Below, one piece after another: positions 55,363 to 64,000 of a DNA stretch of 64,000 nt. A program made the translations under genes and the position numbers. Where the stretch lies: assembly GCA_039640505.1 (NCBI GenBank), contig CP046865.1, positions 2,905,501 to 2,969,500 of the forward strand. Direction: 5' to 3'. This stretch comes from Rhodobacteraceae bacterium Araon29. Lineage in GTDB: Bacteria > Pseudomonadota > Alphaproteobacteria > Rhodobacterales > Rhodobacteraceae. The notes under the pieces were generated by a model. The model did no database searches and was not told where the DNA came from. It worked only from the letters and a program-made list of their open reading frames with translations. Within the stretch, counting starts at the first letter, position 1. Every line of letters starts with the position of its first letter.

Positions 55363-56118
55363 TCACTCAATTTGCGCTCCATGCCGTAGAACTTGGTTGA
55401 TTAAATCTGTGTAACTTTCGCCATCTGTGGTGTGTTCCGTGCCTTTGTGCATTACAATCGGTGCCTCAAGGCAAAATCCTGCTCGGCCTGATTTGCGTGC
55501 GCGCAAAATCAATAATTCGCTGGCGCGGCCTACCCGCGCGCTAAAGGGCAGGATACGCAGGCTACCAAGCTCTTTTGGAAGGGCATTCAGCAATTCTGGC
55601 AAGCGCTCACTGCGAAAAATAAAATGAACATAGCCTTTCGGTTTAACGCGTTTTGCCGCAACCGAGGCCCAGCTTTTAAGCGGGGTTTGTTCGCCCATGG
55701 ACCGTTCGCGGGATGGATCGGGCGCGGGGGTTGTTTTTAACCGATCAAAATAGGGCGGGTTGGCAATCACATGATCAAATTGGCTGCTTTTCAAACCCTG
55801 AGGTAAAACAGCCAAATCGCCGATCACCACATCCATTGTTAACTGGTTGTGGGCGGCATTTTCCTGCGCCAACTGAGCCAGATCAGATTGGATTTCTATT
55901 CCAGTGAGCTGCAAATCGGGCACGCGGCGGCCCAAGCATAACGATGCCACACCTACACCGCATCCCAATTCCAAAACGCTCTGCATTGGTTTGGCATTCA
56001 CTGACGCGGCAAGCAAAACGGGGTCGACACCAGCCCGATAGCCATTTCTGGGTTGTTTAATCAACAATTTGCCGCCCAGAAATTCGTCTTCTGTGATGTG
56101 TGAGGAAATAACAGTCAT
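55363..56118 (-). CDS. tRNA1(Val) N6-adenine methyltransferase-like (TrmN6 type)
   Basis: 251-aa class I methyltransferase. SAM motif I LELGCGVGVASLCLG and the N6-adenine motif IANPPYFDR are intact; VDPVLLAASVN precedes. By family it methylates A37 of tRNA1(Val) or a similar target. Its ATG overlaps the stop of the DUF2007 gene by 4 bp. Confidence 0.82.
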   Translation of the reverse strand: MTVISSHITEDEFLGGKLLIKQPRNGYRAGVDPVLLAASVNAKPMQSVLELGCGVGVASLCLGRRVPDLQLTGIEIQSDLAQLAQENAAHNQLTMDVVIGDLAVLPQGLKSSQFDHVIANPPYFDRLKTTPAPDPSRERSMGEQTPLKSWASVAAKRVKPKGYVHFIFRSERLPELLNALPKELGSLRILPFSARVGRASELLILRARKSGRAGFCLEAPIVMHKGTEHTTDGESYTDLINQVLRHGAQIE

Positions 56119-56327
56119 GCGCAGGGAATTTTATGATCTTGCATAAGGTCAACGGCTTCTTGCAAATCAAGATCAATAACCATTAAACGGCGCGGCAATA
56201 TGCCCAAGGACCCCTCTAGAACACTTGTATTTACGTCTAGCTCAAAACTTTCTATACCTGCGTCATCAAGAACAGCCCGCGCATAGGCGATCACGGTGAT
56301 ATCATTGGTGCGCAGCAACTCTTTCAT
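56115..56327 (-). CDS. DUF2007 protein
   Basis: 70 aa: MKELLRTNDITVIAYARAVL, GIESFELDVNTSVLEG and PRRLMVIDLDLQEAVDL. The ferredoxin-like DUF2007 domain is common next to TrmN6-type genes in Rhodobacterales. Function unknown. The divergent ispB starts 60 bp away. Confidence 0.8.
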   Translation of the reverse strand: MKELLRTNDITVIAYARAVLDDAGIESFELDVNTSVLEGSLGILPRRLMVIDLDLQEAVDLMQDHKIPCA

Positions 56328-56387
56328 AAGCCCAAGAATAGTCAGGCAGAACCATATTGTCGAGACAGACGGAAAAAAGAGCCTAGA

Positions 56388-57386
56388 ATGTCAGCCACAG
56401 TCATGACACAGCCAAATGATAGTCTCGCCGCGCTTTTGGCGCCGAAGCTCGCAGCTGTAAACACTCTTATTTCCAAGCGCATGGCCTCTAAACATGCGCC
56501 CCGAATTCCTGAGCTTACCGCGCATCTTGTTGCCGCCGGAGGCAAACGTTTGCGGCCCATGCTCACTTTGGCCAGCGCAATGATGTGCGGGTACAAAGGC
56601 CCCTATGACATTCATCTGGCTGCAACCGTTGAATTTATCCACACAGCAACACTTTTGCATGATGACGTAGTTGACGAAAGCACACAGCGCCGGGGCCGGC
56701 CGACCGCCAATTTGCTGTGGGATAATAAATCATCCATCCTCGTGGGCGATTATTTATTTTCACGCGCTTTTCAGCTGATGGTCGAAACTGGATCCCTGCA
56801 GGTGCTGGATATTTTGTCAAACGCGTCGGCGACCATTGCAGAAGGCGAAGTACTGCAATTAACCGCAGCGCGTGATTTAAGCACAACCGAAGCCATTTAC
56901 ATGCAAGTGGTGCGCGGCAAAACGGCAGCACTTTTTTCGGCATCCACAGAAGTGGGCGGCGTTATTGCGGGCGCGCCGCAAGCGCATTGTAAGGCGCTTT
57001 ATGACTATGGTGATGCATTGGGAATTGCGTTTCAAATTGTCGACGACCTGCTTGATGTCACCGGTGATAGTAACGCCACAGGAAAAAACATTGGGGACGA
57101 CTTTCGCGAAAGAAAACTGACGCTTCCCTTCATCAAAGCCATTTCGAAAGCCAATCCAGAAGAGCGTGAATTTTGGTCAAGAACAATTGCAACGGGCGCA
57201 CAAAAGGATGGTGATTTAGAACACGCTCTTGATCTTCTTTCCCTTCATGGTGCGATTGATGAAACGCGCCAAGATGCACTATATTGGGCAAACCGTGCAC
57301 AGCAGTCTATTTCACTGCTACCTAAGCATGATATTCGTGACATCCTACATTCTTTGGCACTTTATGTGGTGGATAGGATCAATTAA
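56388..57386 (+). CDS. ispB: Polyprenyl diphosphate synthase
   Basis: 332-aa trans-isoprenyl diphosphate synthase. GGKRLRPMLTL, first Asp-rich motif LLHDDVVDES (DDxxD) and second motif QIVDDLLDVTGD. It makes the side chain of ubiquinone; length and flanking residues suggest a long-chain (octa- or decaprenyl) product. Its stop overlaps that of the convergent ispE by 4 bp. Confidence 0.9.
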   Translation: MSATVMTQPNDSLAALLAPKLAAVNTLISKRMASKHAPRIPELTAHLVAAGGKRLRPMLTLASAMMCGYKGPYDIHLAATVEFIHTATLLHDDVVDESTQRRGRPTANLLWDNKSSILVGDYLFSRAFQLMVETGSLQVLDILSNASATIAEGEVLQLTAARDLSTTEAIYMQVVRGKTAALFSASTEVGGVIAGAPQAHCKALYDYGDALGIAFQIVDDLLDVTGDSNATGKNIGDDFRERKLTLPFIKAISKANPEEREFWSRTIATGAQKDGDLEHALDLLSLHGAIDETRQDALYWANRAQQSISLLPKHDIRDILHSLALYVVDRIN

Positions 57387-58231
57387 ACCACGCTGCGCGT
57401 AAGGCTTTGAGTGGCCACGACCCACCAGTCTGGATAGCTCTGTTTCAGCAAGGCCGCCAAAGTTTCACACTGCTCGGCGGTTTCGGTGATGGCAAAACAG
57501 GTCGCTCCAGACCCGGACATTCGTGCTAATTTAGTGCCTGAAAAATCATTTAAAGCCGCTAAAACCGCCCCAATGACTGGGCGTAATTTGATCGCTGGCC
57601 GCTCAAGGTCATTGCGCCGCGCATTGAGCCAGTTCAGCCAATTGGATAAGTCCTTAGGGCTGGGCATATCATCGGGAAGTGCCGGGTTTTCTTTTTGCTC
57701 CAGGGCCTGAAAAACGTCAGCGGTGTTTAATGAAACCCCGGGATTTACCAACACAATAGGAAGCGAAGGTGGCGCCCCCATGCGAACGAGCTTTTCACCA
57801 ATCCCGCGCATACGGGTCAGTTCAGTAGTCATGCACAGAGGTACATCTGCGCCCAAATCCATAAGATCCAGTTCAAGGCGCTCTGCATTGGGATATAGTT
57901 GCGACAGGGCTCGAATAACTGCAGCCGCATCACTAGAGCCGCCTCCAATTCCCGCAGCTGGCGGAAGGTTTTTTTCCAATTGAATAGAAGCGCCATCACC
58001 TGGGTTTGTCATTTCAGCCGCACGCCAGACCAAGTTTTCAGCACCTTTTGGAACATTCTGACCGTAAGGCCCCGAGAGCTTTAATCCCCAATCTGCATCA
58101 GGGGACACGGAAATCCGATCCCCAAACTTTGTAAAAAGCACCAAGGAGTCCAGCGCATGATAGCCATCCTTATTTTGTCCTGTCACATGCAAACACAAAT
58201 TAATTTTTGCCGGCGCAAATTCATTAATCAT
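57383..58231 (-). CDS. ispE: 4-(cytidine 5'-diphospho)-2-C-methyl-D-erythritol kinase
   Basis: 282-aa GHMP kinase of the MEP isoprenoid pathway. FAPAKINLCLHVTG at the N-terminus, ATP motif PPAAGIGGGSSDAAAV, and KLARMSGSGATCFAI near the C-terminus. ATG 58231 overlaps the end of the upstream TPR gene by 8 bp. Together with the facing ispB it supplies isoprenoid precursors. Confidence 0.92.
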   Translation of the reverse strand: MINEFAPAKINLCLHVTGQNKDGYHALDSLVLFTKFGDRISVSPDADWGLKLSGPYGQNVPKGAENLVWRAAEMTNPGDGASIQLEKNLPPAAGIGGGSSDAAAVIRALSQLYPNAERLELDLMDLGADVPLCMTTELTRMRGIGEKLVRMGAPPSLPIVLVNPGVSLNTADVFQALEQKENPALPDDMPSPKDLSNWLNWLNARRNDLERPAIKLRPVIGAVLAALNDFSGTKLARMSGSGATCFAITETAEQCETLAALLKQSYPDWWVVATQSLTRSVV

Positions 58232-59921
58232 CACTTTGCGCAACGGTCAGTGGATCCGCGCCTTCTTCTTGCAGCACCACATCCAAACCCACATCAAGCT
58301 TACGTCTAATCCGGTCGGCTTCAGCTTCTTCCGGATCAAATGACAACGCTCTTTGCCATTGGAAATAAGCTTCGCGTTTGCGCCCGACAGCCCAGTAAAC
58401 ATCACCAAGATGATCGTTTACAATTGGATCGACGGGCTCTAACTCGGCAGCCCGCTCTAAATGTGGAACTGCCTCTTTATACTTCTGCATGCGAAACAAC
58501 ACCCAGCCAAGACTATCTACGATGAAACCGCTGCTCGGCCTAAGATCAACAGCTTTTTCGATCATCGCCAAAGCCTCGTCGAGCTGAATTTTCTTTTCAA
58601 CAAGCGAATACCCCAGATAATTCAAGACCAAGGGTTGGTCGGGGTTAAGCTGCAGTGCTTTACGAAAGTCACGATCCGCTTTGGGCCATTTGTTCAAGCG
58701 CTCATAGGCTATCCCACGGGCATAAAAAAGCCGCCAAGCCGATTGGTCTTTGGGGTCTGTCAGTTCGATGGCATCATTGAAAACCTCGATGGCTTCCTGA
58801 TATCGCTCATCATATCGCAAAATATTGCCAAGCGTGCGGTACGCGCGCACCATCAATGGATGGCTGCGTGTCAGGTTTTCCAACGCCTCTATCGCGGCCT
58901 CGACATTTCCACTGTCGCGAAGCGCTTCAGCGCGCCCCAATTCCGCAAGATGAAAAATCGGGTTATCAGGTGAAATTTCTTGATAGACTTTCGTTGCCAA
59001 TTCATATTGGCCCATATTTTCCAACACATTCGCTGCCAATAAGATAGCTTCAACATGTTCAGATGATAACAATTCTGCCACTCGAGCATGCATCAAAGAA
59101 TATTCATCCTGAGCTTCAGAGCTTAGCGCTTTTGCGATGGCAAAGAACACCTCTGCTATGCCATCGGCTACAGACCCGATTAGGCGTTCGTTTGGCATTC
59201 GACTGGCTTTAATGTCATCCTGCAATTCCAACAATTCAGGATCTAAATTTTCTCCAAAATATTTCTCAAGAACCGCTTCTGCCTGATTAAATTCGCCCTG
59301 CGCCATCAAGGATTGCAATCTTACAATAACCGCTCGCCGCGATAGGGCACCTGCCTGTTGCCCAATATCTTTAAAAATGGCCTCAGCAAGTTCAAAATCC
59401 CCCATTACATGGTGCATCAATGCCCTATGGTAACTGACCAGTCCCTGAGAAGGCTCTTGATCTTTTAACCCGTCCATTATTGCAAAAGCGGTTTGGGCAT
59501 CACCTGCGCCCACATTGGCCCACGCCAATAGCAAACCATCCACAACTTGGTGACCAATGCCTTTTTGGGCATCCAGTTGCGCAACAAGCGCTTTAAAGTC
59601 CTGTACGCGAACAGCCCTTGTGATCAAAGCCACATGGGCAACTTGACTGTCAACGCCATCATCAACGATCCGATCAGCAATAGGGTAGACATCCTCAAAA
59701 ACGCCAAGTGCGATTTTCGACAGAATTAGCGTTTCCATTGCATCTATGTTGCTAGAGTCTTCGCCAACAACTTGTTCCAAATACTTAGAAGCTGTTTGAA
59801 ATTCCCGAGCAAAACTTGCATGTCGAGCAGCCAGATATGGCCCCGCAAGACCTTCTTGTGCGGCTGCTGGTTCCAACAGTCCAAGCGTAAGCGCAAGTAA
59901 AAGCGATTTTTTGATCAACAA
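58224..59921 (-). CDS. Secreted TPR-repeat protein
   Basis: 565 aa with an N-terminal signal peptide (about residues 1-21, ending AAAQEG). The rest is a solenoid of tetratricopeptide repeats; clear ones include AYRTLGNILRYDERYQEAIE, DRDFRKALQLNPDQPLVLNY and NDHLGDVYWAVGRKREAYFQ. Upstream of ispE in Rhodobacterales, hence probably an envelope scaffold; the function is unknown. Its end overlaps ispE by 8 bp. Confidence 0.82.
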   Translation of the reverse strand: MLIKKSLLLALTLGLLEPAAAQEGLAGPYLAARHASFAREFQTASKYLEQVVGEDSSNIDAMETLILSKIALGVFEDVYPIADRIVDDGVDSQVAHVALITRAVRVQDFKALVAQLDAQKGIGHQVVDGLLLAWANVGAGDAQTAFAIMDGLKDQEPSQGLVSYHRALMHHVMGDFELAEAIFKDIGQQAGALSRRAVIVRLQSLMAQGEFNQAEAVLEKYFGENLDPELLELQDDIKASRMPNERLIGSVADGIAEVFFAIAKALSSEAQDEYSLMHARVAELLSSEHVEAILLAANVLENMGQYELATKVYQEISPDNPIFHLAELGRAEALRDSGNVEAAIEALENLTRSHPLMVRAYRTLGNILRYDERYQEAIEVFNDAIELTDPKDQSAWRLFYARGIAYERLNKWPKADRDFRKALQLNPDQPLVLNYLGYSLVEKKIQLDEALAMIEKAVDLRPSSGFIVDSLGWVLFRMQKYKEAVPHLERAAELEPVDPIVNDHLGDVYWAVGRKREAYFQWQRALSFDPEEAEADRIRRKLDVGLDVVLQEEGADPLTVAQSDD

Positions 59922-60063
59922 ACCAGTCTCATGAATTATTTTATGTCTATTAACTAGGGCTTACAACTGGCCATGGCAATGCCGAGCATGCCTAACAAGT
60001 GTTAAAACCGTTCTATTTCTTGGTCATGAACACGCTCAACGGCGCCAATAACGTCACCGCCCA

Positions 60064-61716
60064 TCACATATTGGGATAGTTCGGTCCATCCCCACCTTGC
60101 GGCGTGACCCAATTAATATTCTGGCTCGGGTCTTTGATATCGCACGTTTTGCAATGCACACAGTTCTGAAAATTGATCACAAACCGATCCTCTTTTCCTT
60201 CTTCGGACACAACCTCATAGACGCCCGCCGGACAATAGCGCTGTGCAGGCTCCGCATAGGTCGGTAGGTTGACCGCCAAAGGCACAGATGCATCGGAAAG
60301 CTGCAAATGCACCGGCTGTTGCTCTTCATGGTTTGTCATGGAAAATGACACATTGGTCAAACGATCAAAGCTCAGCTTTCCATCCGGTTTCGGGTAATCA
60401 ATTTCACAGTGCTTAGATGCAGGTTCTGTGGCCTCTGCATCGGTTTTCCCGTGCTTTAACGTGCCGAACAGCGAAACGCCAAAGATCGTTTGAAACCACA
60501 TGTCAAATCCGCCGAGCGCAAGCCCACCAAGTGGCCCAAAACGGCTATTTAGTGGCGCTACATTGCGCACCTTTTTCAAATCCTTGCCAACGGGTCCTTT
60601 GCGCAACGAAGCATCATACTCTTCCAGTACATCCCCGGACCGGCCGGCTTGAATTGCCTTATACGCTGCCTCAGCCGCCTCAATACCTGAATGCATTGCA
60701 TTGTGATTACCTTTGATCCGCGGCAAGTTAACAAGTCCAACAGAACACCCCAATAAAGCACCCCCTGGAAAAGCTGACTGCGGAATTGACTGAAAGCCGC
60801 CCTTGGTCACCGCGCGGGCGCCATAAGCCACGCGTTTTCCACCCTCAAGCAGTGCAGCAATCTTTGGGTGGTGTTTGAAGCGCTGAAATTCCATGTAGGG
60901 AAACAGATGCGGGTTTTTATAATTCAAATCGACGATATAGCCGACGTAAACCTGATTATTATCCAGATGATAGACGAAAGAGCCGCCGGAGTTTTTGAAC
61001 CCCAAAGGCCAGCCCATGGTATGGGTGACTTCGCCTTCATTATGGTTTTCTGGCTTCACTTCCCAGATTTCTTTCATGCCAATGCCAAATTTTGGCACAT
61101 CACATTGGGCCGCTAGGTCGTATTTTTCCAGCACTTGCTTGGACAGTGACCCACGCACGCCTTCGGATAAAAATACATATTTGCCGTGCAATTCCATGCC
61201 GGGTTCATATCCATCTGAGGGCGTGCCATCGGGGTTCTTGCCAAACTCACCAGCCACCACGCCTTTGACTTCGCCGTTCTCGCCAAACACCAATTCCGAA
61301 CAGGCCATTCCCGGGAAAACTTCTACCCCTAATTCTTCGGCCTGCTCTGCCATCCAGCGGCATACATTGCCCATTGAAACAATATAGTTGCCGTGGTTGT
61401 TCATCAAAGGCGGCATGACCAAATTTGGAAGCCGAAGTTGACCGCCCTCCCCCAGAACGTAGAAATTGTCTTCTTTAACGGGCACAGTGAGCGGGGCGCC
61501 ACGTTCTTTCCAATCTGGCATCAAACGGGTGAGGCCAGAGGGGTCCAAAACCGCGCCCGAAAGAATATGCGCGCCCACCTCGGACCCTTTTTCCAACACC
61601 ACAACATCAAGATCAGAATCGAGTTGTTTAAGCCGTATGGCCGCCGAAAGACCCGACGGACCCGCTCCGACTATTACCACATCATATTCCATTGCTTCCC
61701 GTTCGGTATTAGACAT
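60064..61716 (-). CDS. Electron transfer flavoprotein-ubiquinone oxidoreductase
   Basis: 550-aa membrane-bound flavoprotein passing electrons from EtfAB to ubiquinone. N-terminal FAD motif VVIVGAGPSGLSAAI, LEKGSEVGAHILSG, SVGLVNLPRIKGNHNAMHSG in the middle and the [4Fe-4S] cysteines FQNCVHCKTCDIKDPSQN at the C-terminus. Complete. No neighbours in the same operon; EtfAB lie 50 kb away in this window. Confidence 0.95.
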   Translation of the reverse strand: MSNTEREAMEYDVVIVGAGPSGLSAAIRLKQLDSDLDVVVLEKGSEVGAHILSGAVLDPSGLTRLMPDWKERGAPLTVPVKEDNFYVLGEGGQLRLPNLVMPPLMNNHGNYIVSMGNVCRWMAEQAEELGVEVFPGMACSELVFGENGEVKGVVAGEFGKNPDGTPSDGYEPGMELHGKYVFLSEGVRGSLSKQVLEKYDLAAQCDVPKFGIGMKEIWEVKPENHNEGEVTHTMGWPLGFKNSGGSFVYHLDNNQVYVGYIVDLNYKNPHLFPYMEFQRFKHHPKIAALLEGGKRVAYGARAVTKGGFQSIPQSAFPGGALLGCSVGLVNLPRIKGNHNAMHSGIEAAEAAYKAIQAGRSGDVLEEYDASLRKGPVGKDLKKVRNVAPLNSRFGPLGGLALGGFDMWFQTIFGVSLFGTLKHGKTDAEATEPASKHCEIDYPKPDGKLSFDRLTNVSFSMTNHEEQQPVHLQLSDASVPLAVNLPTYAEPAQRYCPAGVYEVVSEEGKEDRFVINFQNCVHCKTCDIKDPSQNINWVTPQGGDGPNYPNM

Positions 61717-61957
61717 TTGTTTTCCTCATTGGGGTGTGCACATAATATTGTTGCGCATGAATATCCTGCCGTAAAGGCTAACGTCAATCTAAACGCGGCG
61801 GTAATTTAGCCTTTTGCGGCTCAGTTTTGGGCAGAAGGTGGCAAACCGCTTTAAACTTTGACATGTTTTACTTGCATTCTCAGGTAGCCTTTGTCCAAAT
61901 AAGCATTATAACCGAGCAAATCGTCGTTTTTGCGACCCATGACAAAGCGGACTTGAT

Positions 61958-62428
61958 ATGGAAAAAATCCCAATGACACGCGCGGGATACACTGCGCTTG
62001 AGGTCGAGCTAAAACAGCTAAAGTCGGTCGAGAGACCCGCAATTATTAAAGCCATTGCCGAAGCGCGCGAGCATGGCGATCTGTCAGAAAATGCAGAATA
62101 CCACTCAGCCCGCGAAAAACATAGCTTCATTGAAGGCCGTGTCAAAGAGCTTGAAAGTGTTTTATCGCTCGCAGAGGTAATCGATCCCTCGCAAATGTCG
62201 GGTTCGATTAAATTTGGGGCAACTGTTGGTCTGGTGGATGAAGACACCGACGAAGAAAAAACCTGGCAGATTGTCGGCGAACACGAGGCCAGTATCGAGC
62301 GCGGCTTATTAAATATTAAATCACCTTTGGCACGGGCACTGATTGGCAAAGAAGAAGGCGACAGCGTGGAAGTAAAAACCCCAGGTGGGCAAAAATCTTA
62401 CGAAATCTTGAGCGTTCATTACGCGTGA
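61958..62428 (+). CDS. greA: Transcription elongation factor GreA
   Basis: 156 aa. N-terminal coiled-coil with the acidic tip [15 protein letters not shown] and C-terminal FKBP-like domain [20 protein letters not shown], ending [12 protein letters not shown]. It rescues backtracked RNA polymerase by transcript cleavage. The 241-bp gap before it holds nothing recognisable apart from the expected promoter region. Confidence 0.95.
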   Translation: MEKIPMTRAGYTALEVELKQLKSVERPAIIKAIAEAREHGDLSENAEYHSAREKHSFIEGRVKELESVLSLAEVIDPSQMSGSIKFGATVGLVDEDTDEEKTWQIVGEHEASIERGLLNIKSPLARALIGKEEGDSVEVKTPGGQKSYEILSVHYA

Positions 62429-62454
62429 CATCAGTTCTAAATAAATTGTATTAA

Positions 62455-63462
62455 ATGAGTGAACATAAAAACCTGCAGACGCCGTCTGATGGATTATCAG
62501 CGCCAGCCAACCGTCAATCCCAAAACGTGATCGTTACGGTTACGATTGGTCTGGCGGTCATCTGGGTTATTTTTAGCGGTTTTGTATTCTGGAATAATCC
62601 ACCTATGAGCCCAGAGGTTACTTTGGTTTTTATCGGCGCGGCCATTTTACCAGCATCAATCCTTTTGATTTGTGCCCTAATGGTTAAGAAATCTCAAATT
62701 CTACAACAAGATGCTCAAAGGTTGCATACGGTCGTAGAGGCCCTGCGCCATTCATTTATTGAACAAAACAAAACAGATTCTCAGACAAGTTTGAACGCCT
62801 CTGTAAATCGCAAGCTGGCCGAAATAGCCGAAGAACAACGTAAAATCCATAGCCTGATCAGCCAATTTCCCGCCTTACAAACCGATGGTGCGGCAGGACA
62901 ATCAAGATCGGAAAGCCATCTAAGTTCCCAAGAGGAGCCCAATGACCAAACCGTATTGGAACTTGGAACGCCGCTCGAAGTTTTTACAGCGCCTCTATCA
63001 AACGCAGATTATATCCGTGCTTTGAACTTTCCTGAAACCCCAGATGATACGGTAGGCTTTGCGGTCATGAACCGCGCCATGAAGGATCACCTAACATCAC
63101 AAATGATCCGCGCTGCTCAGGATATTTTAACATTGCTCAGCCAGGATGGCATTTACATGGATGATCTGCGGCCAGACATGGCTCGGCCGGATATCTGGCG
63201 GCAATTTGCAAAAGGCGATAGAGGCAGATCCATTGCTGCTTTGGGCGGCATACAAGATCGTTCTTCTTTGGCTTTAAGCAACGGGCGAATGAAACAAGAC
63301 GCTGTTTTCCGTGATACTGCGCATCATTTCCTTCGCGTTTTTGACACTTGTTTTTCGAAATTCGAACCAACCGCAAGCGATGCAGAAATATCTGCCTTTT
63401 CTGAAACGCGCACAGCGCGGGCCTTTATGCTTTTGGGGCGGGTGGCCGGCACCTTTAGCTAA
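62455..63462 (+). CDS. Hypothetical membrane protein with coiled coil
   Basis: 335 aa, not assigned to a family. Two membrane helices (about residues 25-47 and 57-77), then a coiled coil (QQDAQRLHTVVEALRHS to EEQRKIHSLISQF), a polar linker and a C-terminal globular part (from about 180) with FPETPDDTVGFAVMNRAMKD and LRPDMARPDIWRQFAKGDRG. Architecture suggests a membrane-bound scaffold or regulator. 26 bp after greA, so possibly co-transcribed. Convergent with moeA; a weak inverted repeat lies in between. Confidence 0.6.
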   Translation: MSEHKNLQTPSDGLSAPANRQSQNVIVTVTIGLAVIWVIFSGFVFWNNPPMSPEVTLVFIGAAILPASILLICALMVKKSQILQQDAQRLHTVVEALRHSFIEQNKTDSQTSLNASVNRKLAEIAEEQRKIHSLISQFPALQTDGAAGQSRSESHLSSQEEPNDQTVLELGTPLEVFTAPLSNADYIRALNFPETPDDTVGFAVMNRAMKDHLTSQMIRAAQDILTLLSQDGIYMDDLRPDMARPDIWRQFAKGDRGRSIAALGGIQDRSSLALSNGRMKQDAVFRDTAHHFLRVFDTCFSKFEPTASDAEISAFSETRTARAFMLLGRVAGTFS

Positions 63463-63487
63463 AGAGACCAAGCTTGCAGGCTTTGGT

Positions 63488-64000
63488 TCAAAGACCTAGT
63501 GCGTTAAAGGGGATAAATCGAACCTTATCTCCGGGCTTTATTATTGCGGCTTCTTCGCCAAGCTCGACCAAACCTTCGGCCCAACTCAACCCGCTAATAC
63601 GGCCAGATCCTTCAGAACCAAAGGCCTCTACACGGCCCTCTCTTATGCGCGCGCGTAAAAATTCACTTCGGCCCGGCTTTTTGGATTTATGGAATGCAGC
63701 TGGCACGCTAAAACCTTGCGGGACTGGCCAGTCTCCTCCAGCCATCTGCTGCAAAGCCGGCGCTGCAAAAATGGCCGTGCATACGAATGCCGCAACTGGG
63801 TTTCCAGGCAGTCCGAAAACCGGCACCCCTTGCCAAAGCCCCATAGCCAATGGCCGTCCCGGCTTCACCGCGACGCGCCAAAGCGCCATTGATCCGGTGC
63901 TGGTTAGCAGAGCCGACATATGGTCTTCTGCGCCTGCTGAAGCGCCTCCTGAGGTCAAAATCACATCACATCGACTGGCCGCACTGTTCAGTTGCGCGCG
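63488..64000 (-). CDS. moeA: Molybdopterin molybdenumtransferase MoeA (5' end missing)
   Basis: Last 170 residues of MoeA; the frame stays open to the right edge. Seen are CDVILTSGGASAGAEDH (molybdopterin-binding domain), KPGRPLAMGLWQGVPVFGLPGNPVAAF and the C-terminal beta domain. It inserts molybdate into molybdopterin, the cofactor also needed by SoeA. Confidence 0.93.
   Translation of the reverse strand, partial: RAQLNSAASRCDVILTSGGASAGAEDHMSALLTSTGSMALWRVAVKPGRPLAMGLWQGVPVFGLPGNPVAAFVCTAIFAAPALQQMAGGDWPVPQGFSVPAAFHKSKKPGRSEFLRARIREGRVEAFGSEGSGRISGLSWAEGLVELGEEAAIIKPGDKVRFIPFNALGL

Overview
The window reads as a chromosomal segment of a marine alphaproteobacterium of the Rhodobacterales (Roseobacter group). 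The evidence is the ChvI/ChvG-HprK-RapZ-EIIA-HPr string, the etfB-etfA-3-hydroxyacyl-CoA dehydrogenase cluster with a PduO-type adenosyltransferase, the split atpI-B-E-b'-b ATP synthase operon, CcrM, DUF6473, DUF4170 and DUF465 genes, and a complete taurine/sulfite pathway. I cannot name the species from sequence alone. Both ends cut genes: chvI at the left and moeA at the right.

Layout. 1-4271: ChvI/ChvG two-component system running into a PTS-like regulatory chain (HprK, RapZ, mannose-type EIIA, HPr). 4311-10618: acyltransferase, 3-hydroxybutyryl-CoA dehydrogenase, DUF6473 protein, EtfAB, cobalamin adenosyltransferase, a HIG1-like small membrane protein and an SDR. 10759-15416: parC, a DUF898 membrane protein and an M48 protease. 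15417-30234: a sulfonate block. It holds TauABC uptake, Tpa, TauR (frameshifted as given), Xsc, Pta, a TauE/SafE exporter and SoeABC. Taurine is imported, transaminated to sulfoacetaldehyde, cleaved to acetyl phosphate plus sulfite, and the acetyl group goes to acetyl-CoA. Sulfite is oxidised to sulfate by SoeABC or exported. 30384-32930: the F0 operon on the minus strand. 33156-37980: ArsR regulator, methyltransferase, ffh, three tandem GNAT acetyltransferases and chorismate mutase. 38020-43658: the rpsP-rimM-trmD-rplS-rpmE ribosomal cluster, interrupted between trmD and rplS by an AT-rich island of about 2.9 kb. 43837-51062: lipid A genes (WaaA-like, lpxK), CoA-transferase, DsbA-like protein, DUF721/DciA-like protein, mutY and alkB. 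51063-64000: ccrM, rnhB, tRNA-Arg(CCU), a LacI regulator, several small conserved genes, ispB, ispE, a TPR protein, ETF-ubiquinone oxidoreductase, greA, a membrane protein and partial moeA. EtfAB (7-8.8 kb) and ETF-QO (60-61.7 kb) are functional partners at opposite ends.

The parts least explained by known biology are these. (i) The trmD-rplS island carries two nearly identical short membrane-protein genes in tandem, a broken frame with a zinc-protease HEAMH motif, and a repeated element with an inverted-repeat core, which together look like decayed duplicated cassettes. (ii) A 38-bp sequence occurs exactly twice, beside chorismate mutase and beside ccrM, with a third degenerate inverted copy at the island edge. 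(iii) tauR is split by a frameshift at a T5 run although all the rest of the protein is intact.
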